64,000 nt of DNA from Actinomortierella ambigua (taxonomy: Eukaryota > Mortierellomycota > Mortierellomycetes > Mortierellales > Mortierellaceae), in assembly GCA_016098155.1 (NCBI GenBank), contig JAAAJB010000002.1, positions 1 to 64,000 on the forward strand. Direction: 5' to 3'. A program made the position numbers and the translations under genes. Below the pieces are notes generated by a model, which made no database searches, was not told where the DNA came from, and was given only the letters and a program-made list of their open reading frames with translations. Positions 61,656 to 64,000 of this stretch are shown piece by piece. How positions within the stretch are numbered: the stretch's first letter is position 1; each line of letters starts with the position of its first letter.

Positions 61656-61714
61656 AGGTCATATGGAAAGTCAGGCAGCGCACGGCTTAACCTATTGCTC
61701 TCATGGACCCAAGG
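61656..61714 (+). repeat. 59-bp repeat, unit B1
   Basis: Same length and ends as unit A, with the B-type core CACGGCTTAACCTATTGCTC shared with 62042-62100. Confidence 0.85.
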
Positions 61715-61913
61715 TGTTGAACCTTTGCTGAGGCGATATGGATCTCAGCTCTTCCCAACGGGGAGTGGACTCACAGAAAAGGATGAGGTCGTATAGAGGG
61801 ATACTCTCCAATCACAATCGCCTTTCCCTCATGGACCCACGAGTCTGAAGGAGAACATACTGCTCGCATTGCAGCACCATCATGACCAAGATAACAAGCA
61901 TCCTGGCATGAAG

Positions 61914-61972
61914 AGGTCATATGGAAAGTCGAGCAGCGCACGGCTTCACCCATTGCCTTCATGGACCCAAGG
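61914..61972 (+). repeat. 59-bp repeat, unit A2
   Basis: A-type copy, 382 bp after A1. Confidence 0.85.
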
Positions 61973-62041
61973 CGCAACCGATTGCAGTAGCCCAAATCCT
62001 ACACCACCCCAGCCAAAGTGAGGAAGCCTTTAGCCGTGGAG

Positions 62042-62100
62042 AGGTCATATGGAGAGTCAAGCAGCGCACGGCTTAACCTATTGCTCTCATGGACCCAAGG
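62042..62100 (+). repeat. 59-bp repeat, unit B2
   Basis: B-type copy, 386 bp after B1. Confidence 0.85.
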
Positions 62101-62518
62101 AGGACCCTGCTCGCATCTATTCCCGAAATCCGCACACAACGCCATGCTTGTTCTCAGACACTACCATTACCTTGAGCGTACACGATGGGGAGCAAATGAT
62201 GTCGAGAGTGAAAGGATTAAAGAAGGTTAAAGATTCAATTTGAGTGGATTAATACGTAGTGGCAAAAAAATCACCATGACGTGTCAGGGGGGGCACCACA
62301 CAAGCAAGATTTCCAATAAATACTTACTGAGGCAAAAGCACGTAACATCCGCACATTCCATCTTGCTTGAAGGTATGGATGTTTGTAACATCAGATGAAA
62401 GGTGGCGAGCATTCTTGTGGTTGGCAAGATTGCACAAATATATCACCATGGATCAACGCTGGGACTTGACGTTATCTTATCAATTGCATACTTATATGCT
62501 TTGCTGTCACTAGTATCA

Positions 62519-64000
62519 ATGCTTAAGCGACCTCTTGCAGACAACGACGGGGAACGCCGCAAGTCTAAGCGGTTGACAGCTGAGGGTGCCGATGGGATGA
62601 TGGTAGGGGTCTTGAGATGCATATACATGGAAGGATGGTGTGTGTCATCAATCACTTCTTTTTTTTTTTTTTGTAACCTTGTCGTTGTTGCCTCTCGTTA
62701 GGATGAGGCCTTTACTGAGACACTGACTTCAAAGGTGTTCGTCCGCCGCCCAACTCGCGTGCAAAAATGCGCAATACAATATATTACTGAAATGCGCCTG
62801 AATCCGCGGCCTAGTGTCGAAGGATACCTGTCACATGTCCAGGCCGCCCATCTTCCAAGCAAGGTCAACTTTGGGGCCGCTTGGAATAAGCTCAAGGAGT
62901 TTTTCAGCTCCAGTGACCCAGCAACCTACTCGGATATCGAGGACATGACAAACGTTCAAGCGCTTGTGGATGCATTCAAAGCACAGCGATGCATCCAGCC
63001 CACCCAACCTGGCTCAGTCCCCAGCACACGGCCCCAGGCCTCCATGTCCAGCGCAAGTAGCAACAACGTCAGCAGGAGCAGCAGCAGTAGGAGCAGCAAC
63101 AGCAGGAGCAGCAACAGGAGCAGCGGCAGTGGCAGCAGTAGCAAAAGCAGCGGCTTCAGTCTCAACTCCACCTTGTTGGCCCAGTTGCGACTGAACTTTG
63201 AGGCTAACTGGGATGCCTTCAAAGGGGAGCCATGGACCCTTCCATCTGGGGCAGCTTTGGATGACCTACTGCGAGGCCACGTCGTGGCCCTCGACTATGA
63301 GTCGACGATGCATTCGTGCATCATCAGCGACGTCGACGAGGTCCTCCGCCTGACCACCGATCCACGGGACCAACAGGAGTTGGAGCGAATGTTGTGTCAG
63401 CCTCGAGACGACAGTCTCTGGTCCCTGCCCGATGCTGAGTTACAGTATCTACAGCTCTATGACAAGCCGCCTGCTGTCATTGAGACGATGCTGAAGTTTG
63501 GCTACGGTACGGTACTTGAAAGTGCCAAGGCGGCCGCTACCGGACCCAGCGTCGACGCTGACACTAGTGGCAGCGCAGGCCCCAACATTGCCACCTCCGC
63601 CACCTCCGCCGCAATCTCCGCCACTCCTACCATTACCGCCGGAAGCTCCAGCCAAGTTCCTTCGGAAGAGTATTGCGCTCTTGTACATGAGCTTGTGAAT
63701 TGCCTGTACCGGATGTATAGAAGGAATGAATTCACCCTCCCTGGTACCAAATCCAAATCTTGGTATCAAGAGAATGTCTGGATTGTGCTGCACGAGCTCC
63801 TGAATGTAGAGGACACAATCTCTTACACGCCTGGCGAGTACCATTCCCGAGCATCAGGCGAGTACAAGTGGGCAGGGAGGGGGATTCACGGGGTCATTGT
63901 TTCCGTGGCCCCACAATTAGGACTAGGGGCAGTAAAGGCTACCGAAGCAGATCACGCGGGGCCAAATTCGGCCGAGGCTTTGCACGGTCGGCTCAAACTG
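62519..64000 (+). CDS. Terminal array gene, open, cut by the window end; family not recognised
   Basis: Exon 1 62519-62602 and exon 2 62702-64000 join in phase 0 (GTAGGG...CGTTAG) and stay open for 461 codons to the window edge. The same intron position is kept in broken copy 2. The N-terminus is basic, MLKRPLADNDGERRKSKRLT, with a likely nuclear signal. Next comes DEAFTETLTSKVFVRRPTRV and a region with FFSSSDPATYSDIEDM, then a Ser/Arg/Asn-rich linker (63030-63150). The C-terminal part includes SLWSLPDAELQYLQLYDKPP, VIETMLKFGYGTVLE, EYCALVHELVNCLYRMYRR, KSWYQENVWIVLHELLN and GVIVSV...LGAVKA...GPNSAEALHGRLKL. This last layout could be a PD-(D/E)XK-like nuclease fold, but the key residues are not clearly seen, so this is a guess. 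Confidence 0.65.

Larger units (their letters stand above)
61221..62518. other. Non-coding stretch with interspersed 59-bp repeats
   Basis: About 1.3 kb without a supportable gene. It holds the four 59-bp repeats annotated separately and ends in the presumed promoter of the terminal gene. No promoter element was recognised. Confidence 0.5.

Noticed and set aside
55739..62100. Retrotransposon or DNA transposon
   Set aside because: No reverse transcriptase, integrase or transposase motif, no long terminal repeats and no terminal inverted repeats were seen; the units look like duplicated cellular-type genes.

Overview
The window is nuclear DNA from a filamentous fungus. Genes carry many short GT-AG introns, proteins have long Ser/Gln/His-rich tails, and simple-sequence tracts are common between genes. 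An L-lactate dehydrogenase, an AGFG-type ArfGAP and an ARV1 protein fit an early-diverging lineage. I would guess Mucoromycota, most likely Mortierellaceae, but this is inferred from gene style and not from a marker gene. All spliced models were built by hand from open frames, splice sites and phase agreement.

Layout. 1-2784: edge of a secreted-protein gene plus weakly supported coding remnants. 2785-11588: two divergently transcribed endocytic/clathrin-adaptor genes, an AGFG-type ArfGAP (minus) and a SCYL2-type pseudokinase (plus), with start codons 494 bp apart. 11867-14720: a small secreted protein of unknown function, then ARV1 (lipid homeostasis). 16989-23094: a large Zn2Cys6 transcription factor. 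23352-35693: an Axl2-like cadherin-domain membrane protein of about 3,935 residues, nearly all cytoplasmic tail. 36707-39848: a probable zinc-ribbon protein, a doubtful small gene and mitochondrial ribosomal protein bL21m. 40312-42836: a YchF-like GTPase of the yeast YGR210C type. 42968-47760: a large polytopic membrane protein. 48415-49344: L-lactate dehydrogenase. 49965-51604: the ESCRT-III subunit Vps20/CHMP6, with an assembly gap in its first intron. 52637-55507: nuclear poly(A) polymerase.

From about 55.7 kb to the end the character changes. Housekeeping genes stop and a tandem array of related units begins. Each unit has a conserved non-autonomous-looking segment with minus-strand coding remnants, followed by a plus-strand gene of an unrecognised family. 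Two copies are broken by deletions, frameshifts and stops. The third (62519 to the window end) is open over 461 codons. A separate 384-bp duplicated pair of 59-bp repeats lies inside this array. This is the most unusual part of the window.

The single-copy genes together describe ordinary cell biology: vesicle coats (AGFG, SCYL2), endosomal sorting (Vps20), polarity (Axl2-like), lipid transport (ARV1), mRNA 3'-end formation (poly(A) polymerase), mitochondrial translation (bL21m) and fermentation (lactate dehydrogenase). They do not form a pathway cluster.
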